20,958 nt of DNA, taken from contig PXSE01000144.1 in NCBI GenBank assembly GCA_003022905.1, positions 1-20,958 of the forward strand, written 5' to 3'. The position numbers and the translations under genes were made by a program. Shown here in pieces: positions 1-8,828 of this stretch (position 1 is the stretch's first letter; every line of letters begins with the position of its first letter). The notes below the pieces were generated by a model that ran no database searches, was not told where the DNA came from, and worked only from the letters and a program-made list of their open reading frames with translations. Source of the stretch: Halobacteriales archaeon QS_9_68_42 (GTDB taxonomy: Archaea; Halobacteriota; Halobacteria; Halobacteriales; Haloarculaceae).

Positions 1-345
1 ACCGCCTACGTCGTCGACAACTACCGGTTCAGCCGGGTCCAGACGGCGACGGGCATCGGCGCATTGCTGTTCCTGACGGGACTCCCGTCGGCGTTGGACA
101 TCGCATGGCTCACATGGGCCGACAGTGTGGGCGCCAGCCTCCTGTTGCCGCTCGCGGCGCTGGGTGTCGTGTTCTTCGTCGGCTGGGTCATGACCGAGAA
201 CGCTCTCAACGAAGTCCGGCAGGGCACCGACGGCGCCGAAGGGCTGTCGGTCGTGTGGCTGTGGTCGCTCCGGACGGTCGTGCTGGCGGCGGTGGGACTG
301 ACCGTCGTATTGAGCCTGCTGGAGTTGAGCCCGCCGCCGCTGTAG
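1..345 (+). CDS. Na+-dependent transporter, SNF/NSS family (C-terminal part)
   Basis: The reading frame is open from base 1 and ends at TAG 343-345, giving the last 114 residues of a membrane protein whose start lies outside the window. It opens with AYVVDNYRFSR, which resembles the cytoplasmic loop before the last helices of sodium-dependent neurotransmitter-symporter-like (SNF) transporters. Three hydrophobic stretches follow, at about residues 18-35, 43-66 and 86-107. Family members use the Na+ gradient to import amino acids or similar solutes; the substrate cannot be told from this fragment. A convergent IS607-type recombinase remnant begins about 12 bp past the stop, so the transporter 3' end marks the edge of a rearrangement. 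The assignment rests on the loop motif and helix pattern only. Confidence 0.6.
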   Translation, partial: TAYVVDNYRFSRVQTATGIGALLFLTGLPSALDIAWLTWADSVGASLLLPLAALGVVFFVGWVMTENALNEVRQGTDGAEGLSVVWLWSLRTVVLAAVGLTVVLSLLELSPPPL

Positions 346-1000
346 GGAGTCGGAAACCTGTTGTTTCTTGCTTGAGCGCATTCCGTAGAGTTTGCCGCTA
401 AAGCTGGCGACGAGTTTGATAAGGTCGTCAACGAGTTCTTCCTGTGCGGATTTGTCTGTCTCGTCTTCGATGACGGTGATTGTGACACCATAGCAGTCAA
501 AATACCGTTCGAGATACGAGAAGCCAAAGCGAGTGAGTCTATCTTCGTAGGTGACGAGAATCCGTCCGTAGTCTGCGTCCTGCACGTCCTCGAGGAGTAA
601 GTCAAGGCCACGTCGGTCTTCGTTGAGGCCACTGCCAGTGTCAGTATAGGTGTTTTCGACGCTCCAGCCGTGGTCGTGGGCGTGGTCTGTTAACCGGTCA
701 AGTTGACGGTCAAGGTCGCCGTTATCTTTTTGTCCGTGACTGCTGACGCGGCCGTAGAGAGCAACACAGTCTGTGAGACGAGTATCGCCTGTAAGTCGGC
801 GGAGTTCTCGATGTGGAATCCGCCGTTCACCGCCCGGTGTTCTGGTGTAGTCGAGGTCGTCGTTGCGACACCAGCGTTTGACCGTCTGGGCGTGAACACC
901 GAGTTCGTCCGCGAACTCGCCAATTGAGTACGACCGTGGCATCCGATGTTACTGTTTACTACTGGTGGCTACCTATAGATACTGGATTCTGAAACAGTTA
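346..1000 (-). mobile_element. IS607-type element remnant (tnpA only)
   Basis: The stretch between the transporter stop and pccB is the remnant of one IS607-type insertion. It holds the recombinase plus about 60 bp of AT-rich upstream sequence with a 7-bp inverted repeat (actgttt at 951-957, aaacagt at 991-997) and a TATA-like ctatag around 974. No tnpB and no clear right end are visible. Both outer boundaries are estimates. Confidence 0.5.
357..942 (-). CDS. tnpA: IS607-family serine recombinase (TnpA), C-terminus truncated
   Basis: Translation from ATG at 942 gives about 196 recognisable residues. Residues 1-50 are a MerR-like helix-turn-helix (SIGEFADELGVHAQTVKRW). They are followed by a resolvase catalytic domain with GRVSS (catalytic Ser is probably S67), YEDRLTRFG at 132-140, and the IS607 tail DKSAQEELVDDLIKLVASFS near 163-182. 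Homology ends at SSKKQQV around 357. After that the frame stays open, antisense through the neighbouring transporter, to the window edge without a stop, so any product would carry a foreign tail. Intact IS607 elements carry tnpB downstream of tnpA; none is present here. Codon use is visibly more AT-rich than in the flanking genes, which fits a mobile origin. Family assignment is firm; function is doubtful. Confidence 0.85.
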
Positions 1001-1064
1001 CACAACTCTTTTTTCGACGCCCCTCGTTGCATTCGCCAATGAGCGACGCGGGACGTGAGACGCC

Positions 1065-2612
1065 ATGACGGAGGACCGCCTCGAGGAGTTGCGCGAAAAA
1101 AAGCGCGACGCCGAACTGGGCGGCGGCGAGGAGCGCATCGCCAAACAGCACGAGAAGGGCAAGATGACAGCCCGCGAGCGCATCGAGTACTTCCTCGACG
1201 ACGGCTCCTTCCAGGAGTTCGACCAGCTCAAGACCCACCGGTGTACGAACTTCGAGATGGAGTCCCGCCAGCCGTACGGCGACGGCGTCGTCACCGGCTA
1301 CGGCACCGTCGACGGCCGGCAGGTGTTCGTGTTCGCCCACGACTTCACCGTCTTCGGCGGCTCGCTGGGGGAGGCCTTCGCCGAGAAGGTCTGCAAGGTG
1401 ATGGACCGCGCCATCGAGACCGGCGCGCCAATCGTTGGGCTGAACGACTCCGCCGGCGCCCGCATCCAGGAGGGCATCGACTCGCTTGCGGGCTACGCCG
1501 ACATCTTCCACCGCAACCAGAAGGCGTCGGGCGTCGTCCCGCAGATATCGGCCATCATGGGCCCGTGTGCCGGAGGCGCCGTCTACTCGCCCGCCATCAC
1601 CGACTTCGTCTTCATGATCGAGGACACCTCCCACATGTTCATTACCGGGCCGGACGTCATCGAGACGGTCACCGGCGAGGAGGTGGGCTTCGAGGAGCTG
1701 GGCGGCGCCCGGACTCACACCACCGGGTCCGGCGTCGCCCACTTCGCCTCCCGCGACGAGGAGGCCGCCCTCGACGACGTCCGGCGGCTGCTGTCGTACC
1801 TGCCGGCCAACAACGTCGAGGACCCCCCGCAGGTCGAGCCGTGGGACGACCCCGACCGCCGCGACGAGGCGCTGGGCGACATCGTCCCCGACCAGCCCCG
1901 GAAACCCTACGACATCGTTGACGTCGTCGACCGGGTCCTCGACTCCGACTCCTTTTTCGAGGTCGGCGAGGGGTTCGCCCGCAACCTCGTCACGGGCTTC
2001 GGCCGGCTGGACGGCCGCTCTATCGGCGTCGTCGCCAACCAGCCCCGCGTCAACGCCGGCACCCTCGACATCGAGTCCTCGCTGAAGGGTGGCCGGTTCG
2101 TCCGCTTCTGCGACGCGTTCAACGTCCCCATCCTCACGTTCGTGGACGTGCCCGGCTTCATGCCCGGCACCGACCAGGAGCACAACGGCATCATCAAGCA
2201 CGGCGCAAAACTCCTCTACGCGTACAGCGAGGCGACGGTGCCGCTGTTGACGGTCATCACGCGGAAGGCCTACGGCGGCGCCTACGACGTGATGGCCTCC
2301 AAGCACCTCGAGGCCGACGTCAACTACGCGTGGCCCACCGCCGAAATCGCCGTCATGGGGCCGAAAGGGGCCGTCAACGTGCTGTACAGCGACGAACTCG
2401 AGGCGGCCGACGACATCGAGGCCCGCCGCGAGGAGCTCATCGACGACTACCGCGACACCTTCGCCAACCCCTACACAGCGGCCGAGCGCGGCTTCGTCGA
2501 CGACGTGCTCGAACCGCAGGAGACCCGCCCGCGGCTGATCCGGGACCTCCGGATGCTGGAGTCGAAGCGCAAGGACCAGCCGGACCGGAAACACGGCAAC
2601 ATCCCGCTATAA
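1065..2612 (+). CDS. pccB: Propionyl-CoA/acyl-CoA carboxylase, carboxyltransferase beta subunit
   Basis: This 515-residue protein transfers the carboxyl group from carboxybiotin to propionyl-CoA, giving (S)-methylmalonyl-CoA. In haloarchaea it serves propionyl-CoA assimilation and polyhydroxyalkanoate-related metabolism. It shows the two crotonase-like halves of biotin-dependent carboxyltransferases: [10 protein letters not shown] at 128-137 and [12 protein letters not shown] at 166-177 in the first half, then [20 protein letters not shown] at 361-380 and [11 protein letters not shown] at 400-410 in the second. The Asp in AYDVM (D408) sits where, as I recall, Streptomyces PccB has the Asp that favours propionyl-CoA. 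Length is normal and the C-terminus KHGNIPL is typical. The ATG overlaps the stop of a 9-codon frame starting at 1039. pccX follows after 2 bp, but the biotin-bearing partner pccA lies 3.2 kb downstream. Confidence 0.95.
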   Translation: MTEDRLEELREKKRDAELGGGEERIAKQHEKGKMTARERIEYFLDDGSFQEFDQLKTHRCTNFEMESRQPYGDGVVTGYGTVDGRQVFVFAHDFTVFGGSLGEAFAEKVCKVMDRAIETGAPIVGLNDSAGARIQEGIDSLAGYADIFHRNQKASGVVPQISAIMGPCAGGAVYSPAITDFVFMIEDTSHMFITGPDVIETVTGEEVGFEELGGARTHTTGSGVAHFASRDEEAALDDVRRLLSYLPANNVEDPPQVEPWDDPDRRDEALGDIVPDQPRKPYDIVDVVDRVLDSDSFFEVGEGFARNLVTGFGRLDGRSIGVVANQPRVNAGTLDIESSLKGGRFVRFCDAFNVPILTFVDVPGFMPGTDQEHNGIIKHGAKLLYAYSEATVPLLTVITRKAYGGAYDVMASKHLEADVNYAWPTAEIAVMGPKGAVNVLYSDELEAADDIEARREELIDDYRDTFANPYTAAERGFVDDVLEPQETRPRLIRDLRMLESKRKDQPDRKHGNIPL

Positions 2613-2614
2613 GG

Positions 2615-2848
2615 ATGGACCTCCCGGACGACGCCGACAACGAGGAGGCCGCCGCCATCGCCGCCGCCGTCCGAGCCCACGTCTCGGCCGACAACGACGA
2701 CGAAGAGAAGGCGTCCGACCGCGGATGGGAGGGTCTCCGCTGGCGGTTCCGGGGCCGCGTCGACGCCCTCCAGCGGCGACGCGTTCGGGTGCCGACAGAG
2801 GCGCCGCGGGACGCCTGGACCGCCGCCGGCCGGACCGACCGGCTGTAA
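2615..2848 (+). CDS. pccX: Propionyl-CoA carboxylase small subunit PccX (ACC epsilon-like)
   Basis: This is a 77-residue acidic protein whose ATG begins 2 bp after the pccB stop, so the two are almost certainly co-transcribed and coupled. The N-terminal half is Asp/Glu/Ala rich ([13 protein letters not shown] at 10-22). The C-terminal half carries [18 protein letters not shown] (about 43-60) and ends in [10 protein letters not shown], a pattern I recognise from haloarchaeal PccX and actinobacterial acyl-CoA carboxylase epsilon subunits. In Haloferax mediterranei a small third subunit is known to be needed for carboxylase activity, so this protein probably bridges or stabilises the PccA-PccB complex. 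Its short length makes it easy to miss. Identification rests on position plus the C-terminal motif. Confidence 0.82.
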   Translation: MDLPDDADNEEAAAIAAAVRAHVSADNDDEEKASDRGWEGLRWRFRGRVDALQRRRVRVPTEAPRDAWTAAGRTDRL

Positions 2849-2912
2849 CGGTCGCCCGATCGGAAGTCGGGGCCGGATAAAGACATACCACCGCGGGCGT
2901 CCGACGGCGCAC

Positions 2913-3497
2913 ATGGAACTGTTTCGGCTTCTAGACGAATTGCGGATTCTGGCGGAGAACGGCCGGCACTACGCCGACGATCCGTACGACGAGGAGCGCT
3001 ACGAGCGCGTCCTGGAACTCGTCGGCGAATGGTACGGCCATACGGTCGATCGGCCGCCGGAGGCGGTCCGGGAGCGGTTCGCCGAGGAACTCGGCCACGT
3101 CACGCCGAAGCTGGGCGCCAACGTCGCACTCTTCGACGACGAGGAGCGGATTCTCCTGCAGTTGCGGGCCAACGACGGAACGTGGGGACTTCCCGGCGGA
3201 TACGTGGCGCCAAACGAGTCGCCGGCCGAAACCGCCGTCCGGGAAACCATCGAGGAGACCGGCCTGTCGGTCGACGTCCGGCAACTCATCGGCGTATACA
3301 CCCGCAAACCCGGCGAGCACGGCCCACACTGTCTCGTCATCCATCTGTATCTCTGCGCCGAGCGCGGCGGTGACCTCGAGACTTCCCACGAGGGGACCGA
3401 ATTGCGGTACTGGCACCCCGAGGACGTCCCGGAGTGGCACAGGGACCACCATCGGCTGGCCGGTGAGGCACGAGAGGCGTTCCGGGAGACGGAGTGA
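2913..3497 (+). CDS. Nudix hydrolase with N-terminal helical domain
   Basis: This 194-residue Nudix-superfamily protein hydrolyses a nucleoside diphosphate linked to another group. The Nudix box is complete: G96-x5-E102-x7-R110-E111-x2-E114-E115-x-G117-L118, where the Glu residues bind the catalytic Mg2+ or Mn2+. Residues 1-62 form a separate, probably helical N-terminal domain (ELFRLLDELRILAENGRHYA) of the type found in ADP-sugar-like Nudix enzymes. The actual substrate is unknown. The gene starts 64 bp after pccX with a possible TATA-like gataaaga about 35 bp before the ATG, so it may have its own promoter. It converges on the histidine kinase gene, with 36 bp between their stops. Confidence 0.85.
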   Translation: MELFRLLDELRILAENGRHYADDPYDEERYERVLELVGEWYGHTVDRPPEAVRERFAEELGHVTPKLGANVALFDDEERILLQLRANDGTWGLPGGYVAPNESPAETAVRETIEETGLSVDVRQLIGVYTRKPGEHGPHCLVIHLYLCAERGGDLETSHEGTELRYWHPEDVPEWHRDHHRLAGEAREAFRETE

Positions 3498-3533
3498 TTC
3501 CGCTCCGGCGCCGGGAGCCGAACGCCGGGGCGA

Positions 3534-5312
3534 TTACCCGTTGTTGGCCGTCGGCAGCCGAATAATGACGACGGTCCCGCGGGGGTCGTTCTCCTCGATG
3601 TCGATGGTGCCGTCGGCGACCTCGACGGCCCACCGGACCAGCCACAGTCCGAGTCCCTGGGTATGCTCCAGCGGGGTCTCGGCGCCCCGTAGCAGCGCCC
3701 TCCGGTCGGTGTCGTTCAGTCCCGGTCCGTCGTCGGCGACCCGTATCTCGACGGACTCCTCGCCAGCGACGACAGTCACCTCGACGGTCGGTTCCTCGCG
3801 GTCGCTGTGAACGATGGCGTTCTCGAACAGCTCGTCCAGCGCCAGCTCGAACGTTTCGTGGCCGCGGGCGAGCGCCGACCCGGGGAGCGCCGAGTCGATC
3901 TCCGCCGATGGGTGTTCTGTCCGGAGTTCGTGGACGACGTTCTCGACGGTCTCGACCACGTCGACGGTGGTCGGTCGGCGGGCGTCGTCGGCGAAGACGC
4001 TCTCGAACTCGCGGGCGCTGTCGCTCAGTTCCAGCAGCTCCGTGGCGGCTTCCCGGATGGCGTCGGCCTGCTCGGTTATCGCCGGCGGTGCTTCCGCCGC
4101 GATGTCGTTTGCGTGCCCGAGGATGATGCTCATCTTATTACGGACATTGTGCCGGAGCACGCGGTCAAGCACCGACAGCTGGCGCTGGTGTTCGCGGAGT
4201 TCGGTCACGTCGTGGGCGGTGACGACGGTGGCCTTCAGCTCCCCGTCGTCCCTGATTGCCGCTATGTTGATGTCGTACTGTCGGCGAGTACCGTCGGCCG
4301 TCTCCAGCTGGACCTCGGTGCTGGCGTGGTCGCTGTCGCCCCGCTTGAGGCCGCGTATCAGCGCCTCCTGGCGCCGGATGCCGTCGCCGCCCGCGACCAC
4401 CGAGACGTGGCTGCCGAGCAGCGTCTCCCGGTCGTAGCCGAGTTTCTCGAGCATCCCGTCGTTGACCCTGACGAACCGCTCGTCGGCGTCGAGCATGTAG
4501 ATCGGCTCGGAGACCGTCTGGACGATGGTCTCGTACCGCTCGAGCTCCCGCTCCCGTTCCTTGCGCTCGGTAATGTCGCGGACGACACCCATCAGCCCCT
4601 CGTACGTGCCGGACTCGTCGGTGAGCACGACGAAGTTTACCGAGACGGTTATCGTCTCCCTCGCCTTCGTTTCCATCTCCATGTCGATGACCTCGCTCTC
4701 GCGGCTGTCGGACTCGATGAGTTTCTGGACCAGCCGCTGGCCACGTTCGAGTTCGCCGTCGGCCATCGTCCGTGTGGCGTGGCTGCCGAGCAACTCCTCG
4801 CGGTCGTACCCCAGCATCTCCGCGAACGATTCGTTGAGGTAGGTTACCTCGGCGTTCGCATCGAGGATGTAGAGGCCGTCACGGGCCGACTCGACCAGCC
4901 GGCGGTACTTTCCGGCGCCGCGGTCGGCCGACCCCTCGCGGAGCGCCGCCCGGACCTTCTCGACGAGAAACGACCACTCCGGCGTCGCCGCCGACCGCTC
5001 GACTATCGTGGTTTCCGGGCCGAGCGCCCCGTTGTCGAGCGATTCGGGCGAGGCCGTGACCCAGACCACCGGCCCCTCCGGGGCCACCGCTCGCGCCTCC
5101 GCGAGCACCTGGTCGGGGTCGGCCGTCAGGGCCTCGGTGTCGATGACCAGACAGCCGGCGGCCGCCTCTTCGAGCCGCTCCTGTAGCGCCGCCTCATCAG
5201 CCACGGTGACGACACGGAGTCGTGACTCCTCGGCGTCCGCTATCGCCTCGGCGGCCGTCGGGTCGTCTACCAGACAGACCACGGTCCCGGCTGCCGACTT
5301 CCCGCTGGACAC
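3534..5312 (-). CDS. PAS-domain sensor histidine kinase with degenerate receiver domain
   Basis: This 592-residue protein with GTG start has no membrane helices, so it is probably a cytosolic sensor. Domain order: an N-terminal receiver-like domain (about 8-125) with acidic pair D16-D17, candidate phospho-Asp D58 and T86, but no Lys where receivers normally have it (VERSA); a first PAS/PAC (about 135-250); a second PAS (about 256-372); the phospho-acceptor helix with H388 in VLRHNVRNKM; and a complete ATPase domain with N498, DDGPGL at 527-532 and QGLGLW at 552-557. The RHNVRN H-box is typical of haloarchaeal kinases. No partner response regulator lies in the window. An IS200/IS605-type relic begins about 65 bp upstream of its start. 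The signal sensed is unknown. Confidence 0.9.
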   Translation of the reverse strand: MSSGKSAAGTVVCLVDDPTAAEAIADAEESRLRVVTVADEAALQERLEEAAAGCLVIDTEALTADPDQVLAEARAVAPEGPVVWVTASPESLDNGALGPETTIVERSAATPEWSFLVEKVRAALREGSADRGAGKYRRLVESARDGLYILDANAEVTYLNESFAEMLGYDREELLGSHATRTMADGELERGQRLVQKLIESDSRESEVIDMEMETKARETITVSVNFVVLTDESGTYEGLMGVVRDITERKERERELERYETIVQTVSEPIYMLDADERFVRVNDGMLEKLGYDRETLLGSHVSVVAGGDGIRRQEALIRGLKRGDSDHASTEVQLETADGTRRQYDINIAAIRDDGELKATVVTAHDVTELREHQRQLSVLDRVLRHNVRNKMSIILGHANDIAAEAPPAITEQADAIREAATELLELSDSAREFESVFADDARRPTTVDVVETVENVVHELRTEHPSAEIDSALPGSALARGHETFELALDELFENAIVHSDREEPTVEVTVVAGEESVEIRVADDGPGLNDTDRRALLRGAETPLEHTQGLGLWLVRWAVEVADGTIDIEENDPRGTVVIIRLPTANNG

Positions 5313-5377
5313 AGTCTCTTACCTCTACCCGAAATACGGACCTCGCCACTTGAATGTACCCCGTGAATCCGCCGCTG

Positions 5378-5706
5378 TGACATCCTCCCGCGACTAAAGC
5401 CGCGGGCCTCCCACCCGGTGTCGGTCGGGCAGGTCAATCCTGACGGTTGGGAGTCTACGGTTTGCGACCGACGACGCTGGTTCTGCCATGAAGCCGTTAC
5501 TCCTACCGCGGTGATGGGTTGGAGGTAGCTTGTTTTGTGGCGGTCGATGCGGTCGGCTTACTTGTTTGATACCGACTTGCGCCGTGGCAGACACCGAGTC
5601 AACTGCCAGTTTCTCGCGCACAAGAAGCGAATAAAGCGGTCGACCAATCAAGCTTACGGCGCGTATCCACGGCCTGAAGGCCGTGGTATTGCGCCTGTCT
5701 CTCGGT
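5378..5706 (-). mobile_element. Non-coding IS200/IS605-type element (MITE/PATE-like), copy 1
   Basis: A 329-bp element read on the minus strand. Its left end lies at the high coordinate, after a TTAT target tetranucleotide (complement of 5707-5710). It has a perfect 8-bp hairpin (5667-5674 with 5679-5686, loop TGAA) beside the conserved tacggcgcgtatcc at 5655-5668. The right end at the low coordinate carries a 6-bp hairpin (cccgcg 5387-5392 with cgcggg 5401-5406) and terminal tgacatcctccc, matching the ends I know from haloarchaeal IS1341/IS605 elements that encode TnpB. No TnpA or TnpB frame is present. The same end motifs recur at 7935-8485. It lies between divergent kinase and pccA genes. 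Confidence 0.75.
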
Positions 5707-5812
5707 ATAACACCCGCCACCCCACATCGTCAACCCGTTTCGTTCTTCCGGTAGACGTCCCCTCGGCGTGAATTCTCCCGAAGTTTCTAGTTGCGAAAAC
5801 CGACAGAATGAC

Positions 5813-5818
5813 GTATAC
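5813..5818 (+). promoter_or_regulatory. TATA-like promoter element for pccA
   Basis: The sequence gtatac lies 23-28 bp upstream of the ATG at 5841. This spacing fits a leaderless archaeal transcript starting at or next to the start codon, and it supports choosing 5841 rather than the upstream in-frame ATG at 5808, which would lie before the box. No purine-rich ribosome binding site is visible. Inferred from position and sequence only. Confidence 0.4.
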
Positions 5819-5840
5819 CCCGCGATTTGCTCCGCACAGC

Positions 5841-7688
<1,848 letters not shown>

Positions 7689-7784
7689 CCGTCCGACGGG
7701 AAGACGCCGTACAAATAGTTTCAGTCGACTTCGAGCCGTGTGGTTGCGCTCACTCCTTTGCCGGTGGGTGGCGACGCCGTTCCC

Positions 7785-7937
7785 ATGTCGGAGACCGAGG
7801 AGGTGAACCACGGCATTGCCGTCTGTGAGGACTGCGGGGCGATACAGCCGGTGGAGGTCCATCCCGACGGCGACATTCGAACGATGGGGAATCCGACCTG
7901 CGAGTGCGGGAGCAACCGGTTCAGCCTCGTCGATTGA
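7785..7937 (+). CDS. Small zinc-binding protein
   Basis: This 50-residue acidic protein has Cys pairs C14-x2-C17 (CEDCG) and C39-x-C41 (CECG), enough for one zinc site of the ribbon type common among small haloarchaeal proteins. Its precise role is unknown; DNA, RNA or protein binding are all possible. The ATG at 7785 is preferred over an upstream TTG/GTG because the upstream residues are unlike a protein start. The TGA at 7935-7937 falls inside the right-end motif of the adjacent IS200/IS605-type element, so the stop codon may have been supplied by the insertion. The gene follows pccA by 96 bp and may be read from the same transcript. Confidence 0.65.
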   Translation: MSETEEVNHGIAVCEDCGAIQPVEVHPDGDIRTMGNPTCECGSNRFSLVD

Positions 7938-8485
7938 CATCCTCCCCGCCCTGAAGGGCGAGGACTCCTCCGTGGGGTCGTTCGGGACGGCTGTGCCGTC
8001 TCGTGATGACGGGAGACCGGCGGTCTCCCGAACCACGTCGGACCGGTCCGACAACCCCCGGCTGTCAGCGTGCGGGTTCGTGGACGCTCCTTCGGCCCTT
8101 CGCAGGGTATGGCGGGTTGGGTATCCGCTCGGAGTGGCCCGTCCCGCGGCGCGGGACGTGGCCCACATTCCCGTCCAGGGTGATGGGCCACGGGCCGTGC
8201 CATCGGCCGTGCTCGACCGTCGAAGCCACATGGCCGAGACCACCCGGGCGAGGACTGCGTTTTGCCTGCCGCCGCGACGGCATCGCGGCGGCCTCGGAGA
8301 CACCCTCCCGGGAACGGTATGGTAGCCTTCGTCGTCCGGGCGGAGCCCAATCCAACCGCCAGGTTTTGCCCTTGTTGGGTGATTAGATGTCCGACGCCGG
8401 GAGGCATAAGCGTTGGGAGAGCGGAGCGAACGTGTACGGCGCGTATCCCCGCCCTGAACGACGGGGCCTTGCACCTGTCTTTCAC
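7935..8485 (-). mobile_element. Non-coding IS200/IS605-type element, copy 2 (multi-hairpin)
   Basis: A roughly 550-bp element read on the minus strand, with a TTAC target tetranucleotide (complement of 8486-8489) directly before its left end. It shares with copy 1 the right-end tgacatcctccc, the left-end tacggcgcgtatcc (8435-8448) and gcacctgtct. Its internal sequence differs and is rich in perfect inverted repeats: 7986-7991/7995-8000, 8010-8018/8022-8030, palindrome 8037-8052, 8141-8147/8151-8157 and a 10-bp stem 8268-8277/8283-8292. No frame resembles TnpA or TnpB. It is either a deletion derivative of a TnpB element keeping the end and guide-RNA region, or a PATE-type non-autonomous element moved in trans. 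Confidence 0.75.
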
Positions 8486-8539
8486 GTAAGCGCCCGACCC
8501 GGGGCCGGCGGCGGGCGGGACATCTCGCCGAACTCGCGG

Positions 8540-8717
8540 TCACCTGTCCGTCTGCACGAGGACGATGTGCAAGAGGGTCGTACACAGCGGCATCACGAGC
8601 ACCGTGAGGACACCGACGAGCGGGTAGCCGCCGGTGTGGACGGCGCTGACCGACGCGAGGCCGTCCGGCGACGAGCGCGGCGACGGCGACGACGGGCGTC
8701 GGCGAGAGGGCGGCCAT
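8540..8717 (-). pseudogene. Small two-helix membrane protein, apparent frameshift
   Basis: From ATG at 8717 the frame reads MAALSPTPVVAVAALVAG, a hydrophobic start. Near 8664-8668 the coding signal moves to another frame, which continues LASVSAVHTGGYPLVGVLTV then LVMPLCTTLLHIVLVQTDR and stops at TGA 8540-8542. Removing one G in the ggacgg tract would join both halves into a protein of about 58 residues with two membrane helices. I do not recognise the family. It could also be two chance hydrophobic frames in GC-rich DNA, so the call is tentative. It lies between the IS200/IS605-type element and the kinase promoter. Confidence 0.35.
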
Positions 8718-8798
8718 TCCAGCGGGCGACCGCGGGGCGAAAAACCGTTGCGGTCGGCCCCCCGTCGAACCGTAACGAACTTCTATTGATGCGAGACA

Positions 8799-8804
8799 CT
8801 ATAC
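8799..8804 (+). promoter_or_regulatory. TATA-like element before the membrane histidine kinase
   Basis: The sequence ctatac lies 25-30 bp upstream of ATG 8829 in a locally AT-richer stretch. This is the expected spacing for a leaderless haloarchaeal transcript. No ribosome binding site is visible ahead of the ATG. Confidence 0.4.
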
Positions 8805-8828
8805 TTCGAGGGGACGAGAGCAACACCA

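Noticed and set aside
969..2594. A 541-residue open frame antisense to pccB
   Set aside because: Its translation is Val/Gly/Asp-rich with no family motif, and the opposite strand encodes an unmistakable carboxyltransferase. Long antisense frames are a by-product of high GC3.
3807..5186. A 459-residue frame antisense to the PAS histidine kinase
   Set aside because: The sequence is the typical Val/Asp/Arg-rich complement of a haloarchaeal gene, and all motifs are on the other strand.
5808..5840. Upstream ATG as the pccA start
   Set aside because: The 11 added residues do not resemble the family, which begins [16 protein letters not shown], and a TATA-like box overlaps the added codons at the right distance from 5841.
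7937..8480. The hairpin array as a CRISPR
   Set aside because: The hairpins differ from one another in sequence and spacing. There are no identical repeats with unique spacers and no cas genes in the window.
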